Of a stretch of 64,000 nt of DNA, positions 22,972-33,839 are shown piece after piece. The DNA is from Euphorbia lathyris. Its lineage: Eukaryota > Streptophyta > Magnoliopsida > Malpighiales > Euphorbiaceae. Made by a program: the position numbers and the translations under genes. The notes below the pieces were generated by a model. The model was not told where the DNA came from. It made no database searches and saw only the letters and a program-made list of their open reading frames with translations. The stretch is taken from assembly GCF_963576675.1 (NCBI RefSeq), contig NC_088919.1:45964501-46028500 (forward strand), given 5' to 3'. Positions within the stretch are counted from its first letter, which is position 1; every line of letters starts with the position of its first letter.

Positions 22972-25900
22972 ATGGCGAGAAAACGGAAGGCGACGGTGGC
23001 GGCAAGCGAAGAGGAAGGACGGACGAAGCATAAGGTAAGCATGCATCATCTTCTTCCCTGTTGTTACCGCCATTAATGAAGATTAAATGCGCTCGAATGC
23101 GCTCGAATGTTAACTGTATGTAAATATGGTCGCATTTGTTACCTAAATGCGACAAATGCGACAAGGAATTATATGTGAACTTGGTGTCGCATTTGTTACC
23201 TAAATGCGCTCAAATGCGACAAGCTACACCCTTAAACATTGTCGCATTTGAGCGCATTTAGGGACGAATGCGACAAAATTGTAAGTGAGACAAGAAATTA
23301 TACATAGAATATGTCAGATTTGTTAGTGAATTTAATATGTGTATGTTTAAAATTGTTACAGCATAATCCCAGGGAATCCAAAAAGGGCAGAGATAGTTTC
23401 ATTTTCAAATATCCCAAGGTGGTTCATTCGGATGCTCAAGTAACAGTGAGGTTTAATGTGGATTCTGGGGTCATGATAAAGAAGTATTTGAGTGAAAAGC
23501 AGTTAGAAATGTATAGGAAAACCTGTTTTGGTCAATATTTGGATATGAAGGTTGCTGGTTTCTCTTCTGGAATAGTTCATCATGTCCTATCGCGGGAGAT
23601 TAAACATAAAGAAAGTAAACACAGGGAGATGTGGTTCAGGGTGAGGGGAGTTGATATGCGGTTTGGAGATTGGGAGTTTGGCCTGATAAGTGGTTTAAGG
23701 TTTGGGGTAAACATGGGAGAATTCATGGAAAGAATGTATGAATTAGAGATGTCGCATAGGTTGCGAAATAAGTACTTCAAGCAATACGAGACAATAACGA
23801 CCATTAACTTCTTGGAAGTTTTGCAAAGTATACAATGGAAGAAGAAGGATGCGACTGATAGATTTAACCAAGATGCTGTGATGATTGCCATGTTGTACTT
23901 TGTGCATGGCAATGTACTGGATAATGCTAACGATAGGCATGCAAAGGATTGGGTTTTGGATCTTGCAGATTATCCAAGACTGTTTAATGAGTTTCCATGG
24001 GGGACGTTGGCTTGGGAGGAGACATATAGGTTCTTGGACTGGGCCATTAGCAAAAGATTGACGAAATTAGAGGCAAATGCAGCGGGAAAGAGGAAACGTG
24101 TTCCATATCAACTGATCGGATTTGCACACGTATTCCAGGTATGATTTGTGTTGTGTATATATGCTTGGTGTATGAATGCGCCCGAATGCGATCACCAAAC
24201 TTACATCTGTATCGCATTTAGTGTTGAATGCGCTCAAATGCGACAAGATTGGGTTGCTAACCTTGTCGCATTCGAGCGCATTCAAATATAATGCGACAAG
24301 GTTGGGTGCTAACCTTGTCGCATTCGAGCGCATTCAAATGGAATGCGACAAGGTTGGGTTGCTAACCTTGTCGCATTCGAGCGCATTCAAATGGAATGCG
24401 ACAAGGTTGGGTTGCTAACCTTGTCGCATTCGAGCGCATTCAAATGGAATGCGACAAGGTTATAATTCTTATCAAGGGATACCTCTTATTTGCAGAGTTG
24501 GATTCTTGAGTTGTGGAATGTGACTCGTGCATATTACACAAGGAGAAGTGGCAACCCACTTCCATGTTTGTTGAGATGGACCCAGAGAATAGTCCCCTCA
24601 AACAAAGTAGTTAGAGAAACGTTTTCTGTAAGTGGAATGAGATTTGTATGTTTAAATTTATTTTGTATTTGTTTACCAATACATTGCTATTTTTTTGCAA
24701 TGTAAGGTTGCTGATCCTCCAAACGCGCGTCTTGTGGTCAAGAAGGAAGAGAAAGAGTTCGATTGGTACACGTATTTGGTGGACCATATTAAAGGACGAG
24801 AAGCTGATATAGATGCAATATTTGCCCAAATAAAGAAAGGTAAGGAGAAGGTTGAAGATGAGGAGGTGGAAAGTGATGAGGAGGAGGGGGATGATGAGGA
24901 GGGTGATGGTGAGAAGGGACATGTTGAAGAGAGAGGTGATGATGAAGAGGGAGGTGATGATGAAGATGATGAGGAAGGGGATGATGAAGTTGATAGATAT
25001 ATCATTGCATCACGGTCACAAACGACCGAGATAAATCAACTTCAGAAAGTTCTGACGGATGTGCTTGATAGGCATCATAGGTGGTACAAGGGAGAATTTA
25101 GCAAGGTTGGTAGTAGGTTGGGCAGCCTAGAGGACCGAGTATCATTGATTGAGGGGGATATAAAAGACTTAAAGGCGATAGGTCGACCCAATACCAATCG
25201 GGAGAATGAGGAGGCTGAGCCCAGTATTGTTCGGGAGGAGGTAGGCATGGTCCAAGAGGAGCCAAGTAAAGATGGAAAGGAGCAAGAGGCAGCTGTTATG
25301 GTTCAGGAGGAGTCTAGTAAAGATGGAAAGGAGCAGGAGGCAGCTGTTATGGTTCAGGAGGAGTCAAGTAAAGATGGAAACGTTCAGAAGGAGGGCGATG
25401 AGGTTATTGTCGTATTAGATGATTCTGTGCCCGATGAAGTTGTCCATCTTGATGATTCTGTTCCTGAGGAAGTTGCCCAAGTAGGGGAGGTTGTCCATGA
25501 AGTGCCAAAAGAGGTTGAACCAAAGTTGCAGCAAGTCCAAGAAGTCCAAAAGGTAGAAGTTGGTTGAATTTATATATGAAATCGTATCTCTGGGTCGCAT
25601 TTTGTTATGGAATGCGCTCAAATGCGACAAGCTATTACATGAAAGCTTGTCGCATTGGAGCGCATTCAAATGGAATGCGACAAGCTATTACCTGAATGCT
25701 TGTCGCATTGGAGCGCATTCACCTCCAATGCGACATGCTATTACCTGAATGTTTGTCGCATTGGAGCGCTTCACCTCCAATGCGACAGGCTATTACCTGA
25801 AACTTCAAGGAGATAAGCTCATTACCATGTTTTTCCTTTTGTAGGTGGTTGCCATAAAAGGTGGAGATAAGGGTCCAACCCGAGGAGGTAAAGTTCCAAC

Positions 25901-26983
25901 CCGGGGTGGAGGCAGAGTTAGAGGTAGAGGGAGAGCAGGTGGAAAAGGTAAACGGGTTCCTAAGATGAGCAAGTATTTAAATTCACCGTTCACCGATCCA
26001 TTACAGTACACCAATCCATTAGCCTTATATGGTGGCCAATACATTGGCGGGTTTGAGGAAAGACCAGTTATTTGTAATGTTGATGATCAGCGCCACCGAA
26101 TAGATGCATGTTTGATAGAGGAGCTAGATGCGTGGCTCAACGGACCTGAATCAACTGAGGGAATACGTTTGGGTGGTTTAGATATGTACTTGCTTGATGC
26201 AAAGTTTTTCAATACCCTTCAGGCCGTTGGGACGTATATATGCAACGAGGTAACATTCATCTATCCAATATTCCCTTTTCATTTGTAATTAGGTGTCCTT
26301 TACTATAGTATTAAAGGTTTACATAATCAATGTTGCAGCATATCACTGGTTGGTTCTATTTACTGAGACGACAGTCAGTACAAACTGAGGTGGATGCAGA
26401 ATGGACTACAGTTGATACAGATTTTGTTGGATTAATGGGCCAAGCCATGTATGTGAAGGGGTTTAATGAGCCAAACTGGGATAGTGAAGACTATTTCGTA
26501 CAAAGAGTAAAAGGTGATACAAATAATTTTGTTCGCCCTTGGCACACACTGAAAAGAGTGTTCATTCCGATCAACTACAAGCAAGAGCACTGGATCCTAG
26601 GAGTGTTAGAGTTGCGGTCTATGCACCTGCACATATATGATAGCCATATCTCAAACATGTCGGAGCAACCTTTGGATGCGTTCCTCCAAACACCCTTACA
26701 AGTCATTGTTAGAGTCATGGAATTGAGCGGCTATTTTGTAGATGGACGTGAAAATGTGAGACGGATGATCACTTGGAGTAGAGTTCCAGGGGTGCCACAA
26801 CAAATGTTCGGCTCAAATGACTGTGGTGTTTGGACTTGCATAAACGCACAAGTCTTAAGTGGATTACATGATCTCCCGCACGATGACTCATATGTATATC
26901 CATACAACTCTACGGATGGCACTTTCTTCCGTTTGCGCCTTGCAGTTGAGTTGTTTCATGGACGATTGTTAGATTTCAAATGA
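22972..26983 (+). CDS. MULE-borne DUF1985 + Ulp1-type cysteine protease (C48), six exons, intact
   Basis: Predicted exons are 22972-23034, 23362-24138, 24496-24627, 24707-25552, 25845-26249 and 26339-26983. All junctions are GT-AG and phase 0, giving 955 codons without a stop. Exon 1 is short and basic (MARKRK). Exon 2 resembles DUF1985 (SGIVHHVLSREI, MWFRVRGVDMRFGDWEFGLI). Exon 4 has a long Asp/Glu tract and three tandem copies of a VQEESSKDGKEQEAAVM-type unit. Exon 5 opens with an RGG-like basic stretch. Exon 6 is the peptidase: His825 (EHW), Asp842 (YDS), Gln in PQQ and Cys903 in NDCG form the catalytic set, all present. Relatives are thought to cut SUMO or related conjugates; substrate here is unknown. 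The start is the only ATG fitting the splice pattern. Confidence 0.85.
23085..23280. repeat. CGCATT-type palindromic repeats, block 1 (intron 1 of the protease gene)
   Basis: About six copies of ATGCGACA or its complement TGTCGCAT, mixed with AATGCGCT/AGCGCATT, in both orientations. Confidence 0.85.
24174..24461. repeat. CGCATT-type palindromic repeats, block 2 (intron 2), 53-bp tandem units
   Basis: Four near-identical units of 52-53 bp from 24261. Each contains CCTTGTCGCATT and, 17 bases later, its exact reverse complement AATGCGACAAGG, so each unit can form a 12-bp hairpin. The spacer between units reads TTGGGTTGCTAA. Confidence 0.92.
25593..25800. repeat. CGCATT-type palindromic repeats, block 3 (intron 4)
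   Basis: Three to four units of ~58 bp. Arms are CTTGTCGCATTGGAGCGC and AATGCGACA(A/T/G)GC, with a shared CTATTACCTGAA spacer that differs from block 2. Confidence 0.9.
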
Positions 26984-27060
26984 TAGTGTAATAACATGTT
27001 TTTTGTTGTATATTATGTTTTATTTATGTAAGTCTATTGTGTTCTATGGTCTCATTTAAA

Positions 27061-27392
27061 AACCTTGTCGCATTTGACTGGAATGCGCTCAAATGCGACA
27101 AGTAATATTCATAAAGGAATTTTCTGAACCGCATTTGAGCGCATTCAACACTCAAATGCGATGAGGTTTGTTGCTAACCTTGTCGCATTTGACTGGAATG
27201 CGCTCAAATGCGACAGTAATATTCCAAAAGGGAATTTTCTGAACCGCATTTGAGCGCATTCAACACTTAAATGCGATGAGGTTTGTTGCTAACCTTGTCG
27301 CATTTGACTGGAATGCGCTCAAATGCGACAGTAATATTCCAAAAGGGAATTTTCTGAACCGCATTTGATCGCATTCAACACTCAAATGCGAC
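27061..27392. repeat. CGCATT-type palindromic repeats, block 4 (between the convergent genes)
   Basis: Nearly three tandem units of about 117 bp. Each carries CCTTGTCGCATTTGACTGG, AATGCGCTCAAATGCGACA, GAACCGCATTTGAGCGCATT and AAATGCGATGAGG. Confidence 0.92.
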
Positions 27393-27490
27393 GATTTTTC
27401 TGAAAAACAAGGTAAAGTTGGCTGCCCCATAGAATCATAAAGTCTTAAAACAAGCATAATGTTAATGACAAATGATATTAATCAACTGGG

Positions 27491-30104
27491 TCATAGATGC
27501 TTTGAGGTAGTAGTGTTAGAACAACTTGCTGAACTTGAGATTACACTAGGAAGCCGTGTAGTATTTGGAAGCATGGATGGACAATTCAAATGATTATGAC
27601 CGATGCTCCCGCATCTGCTACATCTTGTGCGAATTACATATTCACCCACGGATGGCCTTCTTTTCTGACCTTTTGGTCGACCAGCAGACCGCCCCTCCTT
27701 CTTAGGAGGAAGCACCTTCATAGGATTCTCGTTCACTTTCCATTCCGATTGGTGACCAAGTGGATATATCGAGTCACCCCATGCCAACTTAAGTGACTCG
27801 TTGGTGTAGTAACGATGCACCCACCTATAGGCATTGTCCATCCTATGTTTGGAAGCAACTTTGCATACGTGTTCACATGGAAATTGTGCTAGTTGCCATT
27901 TCCTGCATGTACATGTTCCTGCATTTAAATCAACAAGTCCCCCCTTTACCCGATCACCGATTTGAAAGGTGTGATTATCCACAGGGAAATACGAACAACG
28001 TACTGCTGCCCCTACACGCTTTATCATCTTTTTTTCCGGCAACTTGGCCAAATACCCCACACGTTCTTCTGCAGAAACATATTAATCTCATAAATAGTTA
28101 TGTATGATAAAAATAAAATAAAATAAAATAAAAGACACGTTTATAACCTGCTTCTGTACGCCTCTCGTAAAACTATTTCTGTAGTGTCATGTGTATGAAC
28201 TCAACCAACATTGTTATTGGTAGATGTCTAGCCTCCACCATTAACGCGTTGAATTATTCTGCAACATTCGTGGTGATAATGTTATACCGATGACCACAGA
28301 AGAATGCACGTGACCATTTCTCTTTTCCAGCTTGCAGTAAATAGTCGGCAGCACCAGAATGTAGTGAACGAAGTGTCGCAAAGTTTTCCTCAAAATCAGA
28401 TACCCGATAGGATTTTGCACATTTCCAAAACGCCTCATCTATCTTACGAATTCCACGAAATTTGGCCTTCACATTTTGTTGCAGGTGACGAGCGCATGCC
28501 CCATGTACAGCATTAGGAAAAACCAAATTAACTGCATGTATAATGCTCTGATTTCGATCTGATATAATGGCTAGATCTTCAACATCGTGCAGACACTCTT
28601 TCAATTTATTCATAAACCAAAGCCATGATTCATTACTTTCTTTCGGGCCAACACCAAATGCAATAGGAAAGATCAATTTGTACCCATCAATGGCAACTGT
28701 AATGTATAATATGTCGGGATATTTACCTTTTAGAAAAGTTCCATCAACGGCTAAGACAGGTCGAATATGTTGTTTAAAACCTCTCAATGAAGCACCCATA
28801 GCCATAAAGAAAAATTTAAATTGATCATCATCATCTGTCTCTATATGTGTCACGGTTCCCGGATTTGTACTCTTCAACATCTCACAGTAGTCCGGTAACA
28901 ACATGAACGATTCTTCCGGCGAACCACTCTACGCTTCCAATGCCTAGTGTCTTGCTCTTCAAGCTTGCATATAAGAGAGATTAACAGAAAAATCTCGTTC
29001 AAAATCAAAAACAATATCCTTTGGTCAATGCACCCGATTTTCCAAATCAAACCTATTTCGGAGTAGTATCCCTGCAACACGTTTCCCCGCTTGCCTATGG
29101 TGCGGACATATCTGATCTCTCCCACAAGTGTGCATGTCCATACCATCCATTCTTGAAAGCCTGAACAAATTGGAACCTGGAATGACGATCCCTCTAGCCC
29201 TCCATTTACATTTGTCCACATCCTTACATTTCACCTCAAACAAAGACTTGTTTGATTTGTAAACCTTCCATTCAAACGAATTTTCAATTGCATATTTTCC
29301 AAGTGAATCTTGCAATTCAACTTTGTTTGAAAATATATCATTGACCCTCAAAGTAGTCCCTCCGTTTGATTGCTTAGGTGCAATCATATTCACGGGCGCA
29401 TCACATGGCTTTGGACACCATCGAAATGGATCAGTCATCCTTTTCATTCTATCTTCATCACCATCCTCATATGGGATACGTTGGACGCATGCAGATTGCT
29501 TAGCTGTTTCATTCTCCACATTGTCACAATTATCGTAACAATAATCATTATCATAATGCTCATCATAATGATCATGATTATCATTATTCAGAAAATCATC
29601 ATTGTTGTAGTTCTGATAATCGATACCATTTCCACCATCGTTGTCATCCTTACCATGTATAGGAGCATCTAGTTCGATGGTGGGATCATTACTTACTACT
29701 TCCGTTGGTTTGGTTTGACCAACATGTCCATCCTTGTTAACATGTCCATCCTTGTTAGGTCGCAATGCTGAAGCTTCTATTGTTCGCATGTTTAGAGTAA
29801 CATACAATGAAATCAAATCGGTCGGATTCATTCGGCAATACTCTATGAATCCCATGACATCTTCATCGTCATCAATATGTGCTATCCCACCACGCAGTTT
29901 ATTTGGACCATATGTCGCCTGCATGGACATTTGGAGATCATACGAATTTGAATCAACGCGAAGTGCACCATAAACTTTCTCTTTCAACTTTTGCAAGTCA
30001 ATATCTGTTGGCAAAACCAACAACTTCGCTTTACCACCCACGTATGTCATCACAGTTCCTTTTGTGGTCCACAGTCCGTTCCAAGATAAAAAAAACACGT
30101 ACAC
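27491..30104 (-). pseudogene. MULE transposase (mudrA type) with six in-frame stops
   Basis: Read from 30104 down on the minus strand. An N-terminal PB1-like region comes first (SWNGLW, GGKAKLLVLP), then an acidic linker and the MuDR DNA-binding region (FEVKCKDVDKCKWRARG, RLSRMDGMDMHTC). The MULE DDE domain follows (LAVDGTFLKGKYPDILYITV, SDRNQSIIHAVNLVFPNAVHG, CARHLQQN). After an intron at about 28147-28069 comes a SWIM zinc finger (CTCRKWQLAQFPCEHVCKV) and a CCHC knuckle (CSRCGSIGHNHLNC). One frame runs from 30104 to the intron but contains four stops within 29024-28904, one just after TTNVAE (28254) and one in the FIHMTLQK context. Most lie where Trp is expected. The N-terminal start is unresolved; a possible ATG near 30128 is out of frame. 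Confidence 0.9.
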
Positions 30105-30191
30105 CTCTCTTTGGTTGACATACTTCTACATTTAGTAACATGGACACGTGATCAAAACATAATAAAACCAATTCATATGTAAATGATGCTT

Positions 30192-30378
30192 AAATGCGAC
30201 ATGATACACCAAAATGCGACGCAAATGCGACAAGCTATATCAAAATGCGACCGCCAAATGCGACATGCTACATCAAATGCGACCGCAAATGCGACATGGC
30301 TATGAATGCGACAAGCTATATGTTAGTCCTTGTCGCATTTGATTCTCTTTGTCGCATTTGAGCACCAGAATACGACAC
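30192..30378. repeat. CGCATT-type palindromic repeats, block 5 (upstream of the transposase)
   Basis: About seven ATGCGACA/TGTCGCAT cores, mostly on one strand, between the start of the transposase frame and the right TIR. Confidence 0.85.
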
Positions 30379-30599
30379 ATCGGGCGGCAATGGCGGAATC
30401 GAAAAATGTCAAGATTCAAACAGATACATTCGAATACCAACTGTGTATTTCTAGTAATGTGTATGAAAAATGAAGAAATGATACTTACATGAACTTGAAT
30501 GGGGTATGGATGTGCTTAAATCTTGGGTTGAGTTGATGAATTTTGCTGTGAGAATGTGAAAGTAAATGAAAGGGAAGGAGGAGATGGTTGTTATATAAG

Positions 30600-30714
30600 A
30601 ATAAGGGTAGTTTTGTCCAAAATGGGTTTAAATGTCTAATTTGGTAAAATGGAAGCAAGGTGGGTTAGATATGTAAATTGGGGTCTTTGATTGGGTCAGA
30701 TTAGTAATTATCCC
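30600..30714 (-). repeat. Right terminal inverted repeat of the MULE
   Basis: Inverted copy of 22625-22739 (111/115). Followed by the 9-bp duplication TATTAATTT at 30715-30723. Confidence 0.95.
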
Positions 30715-30723
30715 TATTAATTT

Positions 30724-31882
30724 TCTGAACTTTTTTAAAGTGATCTATTAACCTTATAGACTTGATTACATTGTAGATTTTAGGGAATTAGTAAACCACT
30801 TTAAATAGGATAAATTGAATATTTTAAAAGTATAGAAACAATTGACTTGTTTAGAAAAGTTCAAAAATCTAAAAATGTACTATTAAACCATTATAACAAG
30901 AATTAACTACCACAAGAATCACTTCCTTATGGGAAATTAAACCTATCTAAGCATTTATACTAAATGAAATTAAGAATTAAACTCTCTACATATAAGTTTA
31001 AAATGTGTCCGACCAGAAACGACACATGAAAATGCATAGATTCTTCACAAAACGACCCCCACAAATTCCAAGAACTCTTTTTGATTTTATGTTGTGTGTT
31101 AGGTAAAACTTTGAGCAATTGGAAATTAAAAAAGGGGAAAGTTAGAAAAGAGAATTCTTTGGTATGTGGAATTGGGTTTTGATTAATGTGCAACTTTTCA
31201 TGATCTTCATTGGGCCAACTTCTTTTTTTGTTTCCTTTCTATTGTACCTTATAGCTTCTACTTAAGTGGTAAACAAGAGAGTCAAACCATCAAATAACTC
31301 TTTTAATTTAACTCTTTTTAAAAGGTAACTTTTGGAAAGGATAATCATGGAATTAAGTTTCAAAATCCTAAGTATGTATATTTTACTTATGCACTTATAC
31401 TACAAAAAAAAAAAAATATTTGCGTTATAATTAGTTATAAACCTATTTTGTAAATAGTTATTAGTTGATTATTTAGATTAGCTGAATTCACAAGCTGATT
31501 ATGTAAACTTGTTTGGTAAAATTTAATTTATTACTGATCATTGTTTGTGTAAAATGACAAATAAAAACATAGTAAAGTCTTTATTTGGAATTAAATGGTA
31601 GTAATTAGGGGTAAAAATGTCCTTAAAAAAGATGGAGTAATAAACTAATTGAAAAGGCTCCTAAATTCAGTTTTTTCAAAAACAATTTTTTAGATCCAAT
31701 GAACTTTTTCAAACCTCCTTTTCGTCAAACACCATTATTAAAGTTTTGACTAATCAAAATCTTTAAAATAACTCAAACCTTTAATTTTACGTTTTTACTA
31801 AACATGGCCTATATATTTTATAATAATACAGGTGACTATTTGGTTTTCACCTTACATGTGTATATCTCTTATAATAAAATTT
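30724..31882. other. AT-rich intergenic DNA, no gene seen
   Basis: No ORF of note. Within 31440-31830 a stretch beginning AGTTATTAGTTGATTATTTAG and ending TTTTTACTAAACA resembles a decayed MITE, but no target duplication could be fixed. Confidence 0.45.
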
Positions 31883-32613
31883 AGTGTAAATTATGCCTAT
31901 GGTTACTTAAGCTTACTTATTGGTATGATCATTAAACTTTAAAACATAACATAAAAGATATTGAACTTTACATTTTTTAATATTATAACTACTAAACTTC
32001 AATCAATGCCTCAAAATGACTGTTGACGACCTCAAAATAATAAAAAAAAAACAAAAATTATTGATATTCTAAGAAATTTTAATTATTCAAAATTTTCGTT
32101 TTGAGTTCATTTAGGTGTTTGATTAGGACAGAAAAAGCTCCATAAAATGTGGTTTTATGTTAAATATCATTCTAAACAACTTGAATTCTTGAACATTTCT
32201 ATTTTGATATCGTTAACTGCCATTTTGAGACGTCAGTTAAAGTTTAGTAACCATAATGTTATAAAATATGAAGTTGAGTGGCTTATATGATACTCCATCT
32301 GTTTCATATTACATGTCGTTTTAGAGAGTTGCATATAAATTAAGGATACTAGAGAAAAGAAATTATTGCCCCTTATTTATTGATTCCATTATTTATTTAT
32401 TCTATAATAAATTAATTATTCTATTTAATTTTCATAAACCCACGTTTTATAGCAGAAAAAAAGGTGACTTAACGTGTACTGATCATATAAAATGATATGT
32501 ATAATAAAACAAAAAAGTCTCTAAAAAGACATGTAATATGAAACGGAGGTAGTACGTTTTGAAATTTAGTTACCATAAATAAGTAAAATTCAATGGTCAT
32601 GTGTAATTTACCT
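31883..32613. mobile_element. MITE with 9-bp TSD ATAAAATTT, holding a nested Stowaway
   Basis: ATAAAATTT lies at 31874-31882 and 32614-32622. The ends read inward as AGTGTAAATTATGCCTATGG and AGGTAAATTACACATGACC, with weaker similarity for ~60 bp. The 9-bp duplication suggests a Mutator-type element. There is no coding capacity. It is interrupted at 32293-32552. Confidence 0.6.
32293..32552. mobile_element. Stowaway-type MITE (Tc1/mariner), TA duplication
   Basis: The ends CTCCATCTGTTTCATATTAC and CTACCTCCGTTTCATATTAC (read inward) match the Stowaway consensus. TA flanks both sides (32291-32292 and 32553-32554). Length is 260 bp. Confidence 0.85.
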
Positions 32614-32622
32614 ATAAAATTT

Positions 32623-33089
32623 GGTTTGTGGAAATACCAATCTAGTTGGTTCTTTATATTCCGATGTTACTTAAAAAATTTACCTATAAAATTTAAGTAA
32701 CGTAATTTTTTTTTTTTGTATTTATAAACAGTAATAAAAAAACACAAACATAATTTTTGATTGATATTATGTATGGTTTTAATTTATTTATATTAATTAA
32801 GTTGTAAAAGTTCTCAATTAACACATTACACACTTGTCCAAGCAAAACAAACTCTTCCTAGGGCTAATAACCCACATGGGGATGTCTTATTAAATACTAA
32901 ATAAAAGAAAAACCAGAAAAGCTGAATTATTTATATTTATTAACTCAAAAAGACTATCAAAAACCATTATTATTATTATTATTATTATTATTGGATGATT
33001 ATATTTTATTTAAATTGAATCATTTAATTTAAAACTAAATGTATGCTTAAAATTTGATAATTCGGTAAGATATTGCATTTTAATCATAA
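32623..33089. other. AT-rich intergenic DNA with (ATT)n
   Basis: No gene seen. An (ATT)n microsatellite lies at about 32966-32992. Confidence 0.6.
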
Positions 33090-33839
33090 ACTAGTTTTAT
33101 ACCCGTGCGATGCACGGATTCATCTTAATATATAAATCTTAACAAAAATATAATTAATAATTACAGTTAATGATATAAAAAAGGAGGAAGTGACACCTCA
33201 GCTCCATCGTTACTGTTTTACATTATATATAGATATGCAAAGAAATAGAGAGATTTTAGGGACTAATTTAAATTATGTAGAACTTTTAGATATAGATATG
33301 CAGAGAATTAGAGATATTTTAGAGATTAATTTAAATTCTGTAGAACTCTTAGATATAGTACGGATAAAATAATCTTTTTATAAATAAATATAATAATATA
33401 ACTAAAGTTAATATATTATATTTTTTATTATATTTTTTATTAGTAAAAAAGGAGGAAGTGACACCTCAGCTCCATCGTTACTGTTTTATATTATATATAG
33501 AAAATAGATATGCAGAGAATTAGAGGGATTTTAGGGATTAATTTAAATTATGCAGAACTTTTAGATATAGATATACAGAAAATTAGAGAGATTTTAGGGA
33601 TTAATTTAAATTATGTAGAACTTTTAGATATAGATATGCAGAGAATTTGAGAGATTTTAGGGATTAATTTAAATTCTGTAGAACTCTTAGATATAGTACA
33701 GATAAAATAATCTTTTTATAAATAAATATAATAATATAACTCAAGTTAATATATTATATTTTATATTATATTTTTTATCAGTAAAAAAGGAGGGAGTGAC
33801 ACCTCAGCTCCATCGTTACTGTTTTATATTATATATAGA
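33090..33839 (-). mobile_element. Non-autonomous Helitron with repeated 5' ends
   Basis: Read on the minus strand, it starts TCTATATATAATATAAAAC after an A (33840) and ends with the hairpin CCGTGCATCGCACGG (33117-33103) then TATAAAACTAGT, followed by T. TC start, 3' hairpin, CTAGT end and insertion between A and T are all Helitron features. The 5'-end sequence (GTAACGATGGAGCTGAGGTG, minus strand) is present three times, near 33800-33839, 33450-33500 and 33185-33235, separated by units of 266 and 340 bp. An internal ~63-bp repeat (TTTTAGGGATTAATTTAAAT on the plus strand) is also multiplied. Confidence 0.75.

Larger units (their letters stand above)
22625..30714. mobile_element. Mutator-like element (MULE) carrying a Ulp1-type protease gene and a transposase
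   Basis: The 115-bp terminal inverted repeats (22625-22739 and 30600-30714) agree at 111 positions by my count. They are flanked by the perfect 9-bp duplication TATTAATTT (22616-22624 and 30715-30723), the Mutator signature. Two genes converge tail to tail: a spliced protease gene on + (22972-26983) and a mudrA-type transposase on - (30104-27491). Five blocks of CGCATT-type palindromic repeats sit outside the exons. MULEs with ULP-like genes are known in plants (the Kaonashi group), but those first described lacked clear TIRs; this one has long TIRs. Total length is 8090 bp. Confidence 0.95.

Noticed and set aside
22842..23076. Small overlapping ORFs at the start of the MULE protease gene
   Set aside because: They run over the predicted exon 1 donor; only the frame from ATG 22972 joins in phase to exon 2.
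24174..24461. Regular spaced palindromic repeats resembling a CRISPR array
   Set aside because: Plant nuclear context, units inside an intron of a MULE gene, spacers identical between units, and no cas-like genes.
28904..29024. Idea that the four transposase stops lie in an intron
   Set aside because: Between the stops the frame reads family-like words (PKDIVFDFERDF, SYMQA) in register with both sides, so it is coding sequence with mutations.
29323..30118. Plus-strand ORFs across the transposase
   Set aside because: Antisense to the conserved MuDR and PB1-like regions; no support.
31440..31830. Possible hAT or PIF MITE
   Set aside because: End-like words are present but no target duplication or firm TIR could be fixed.
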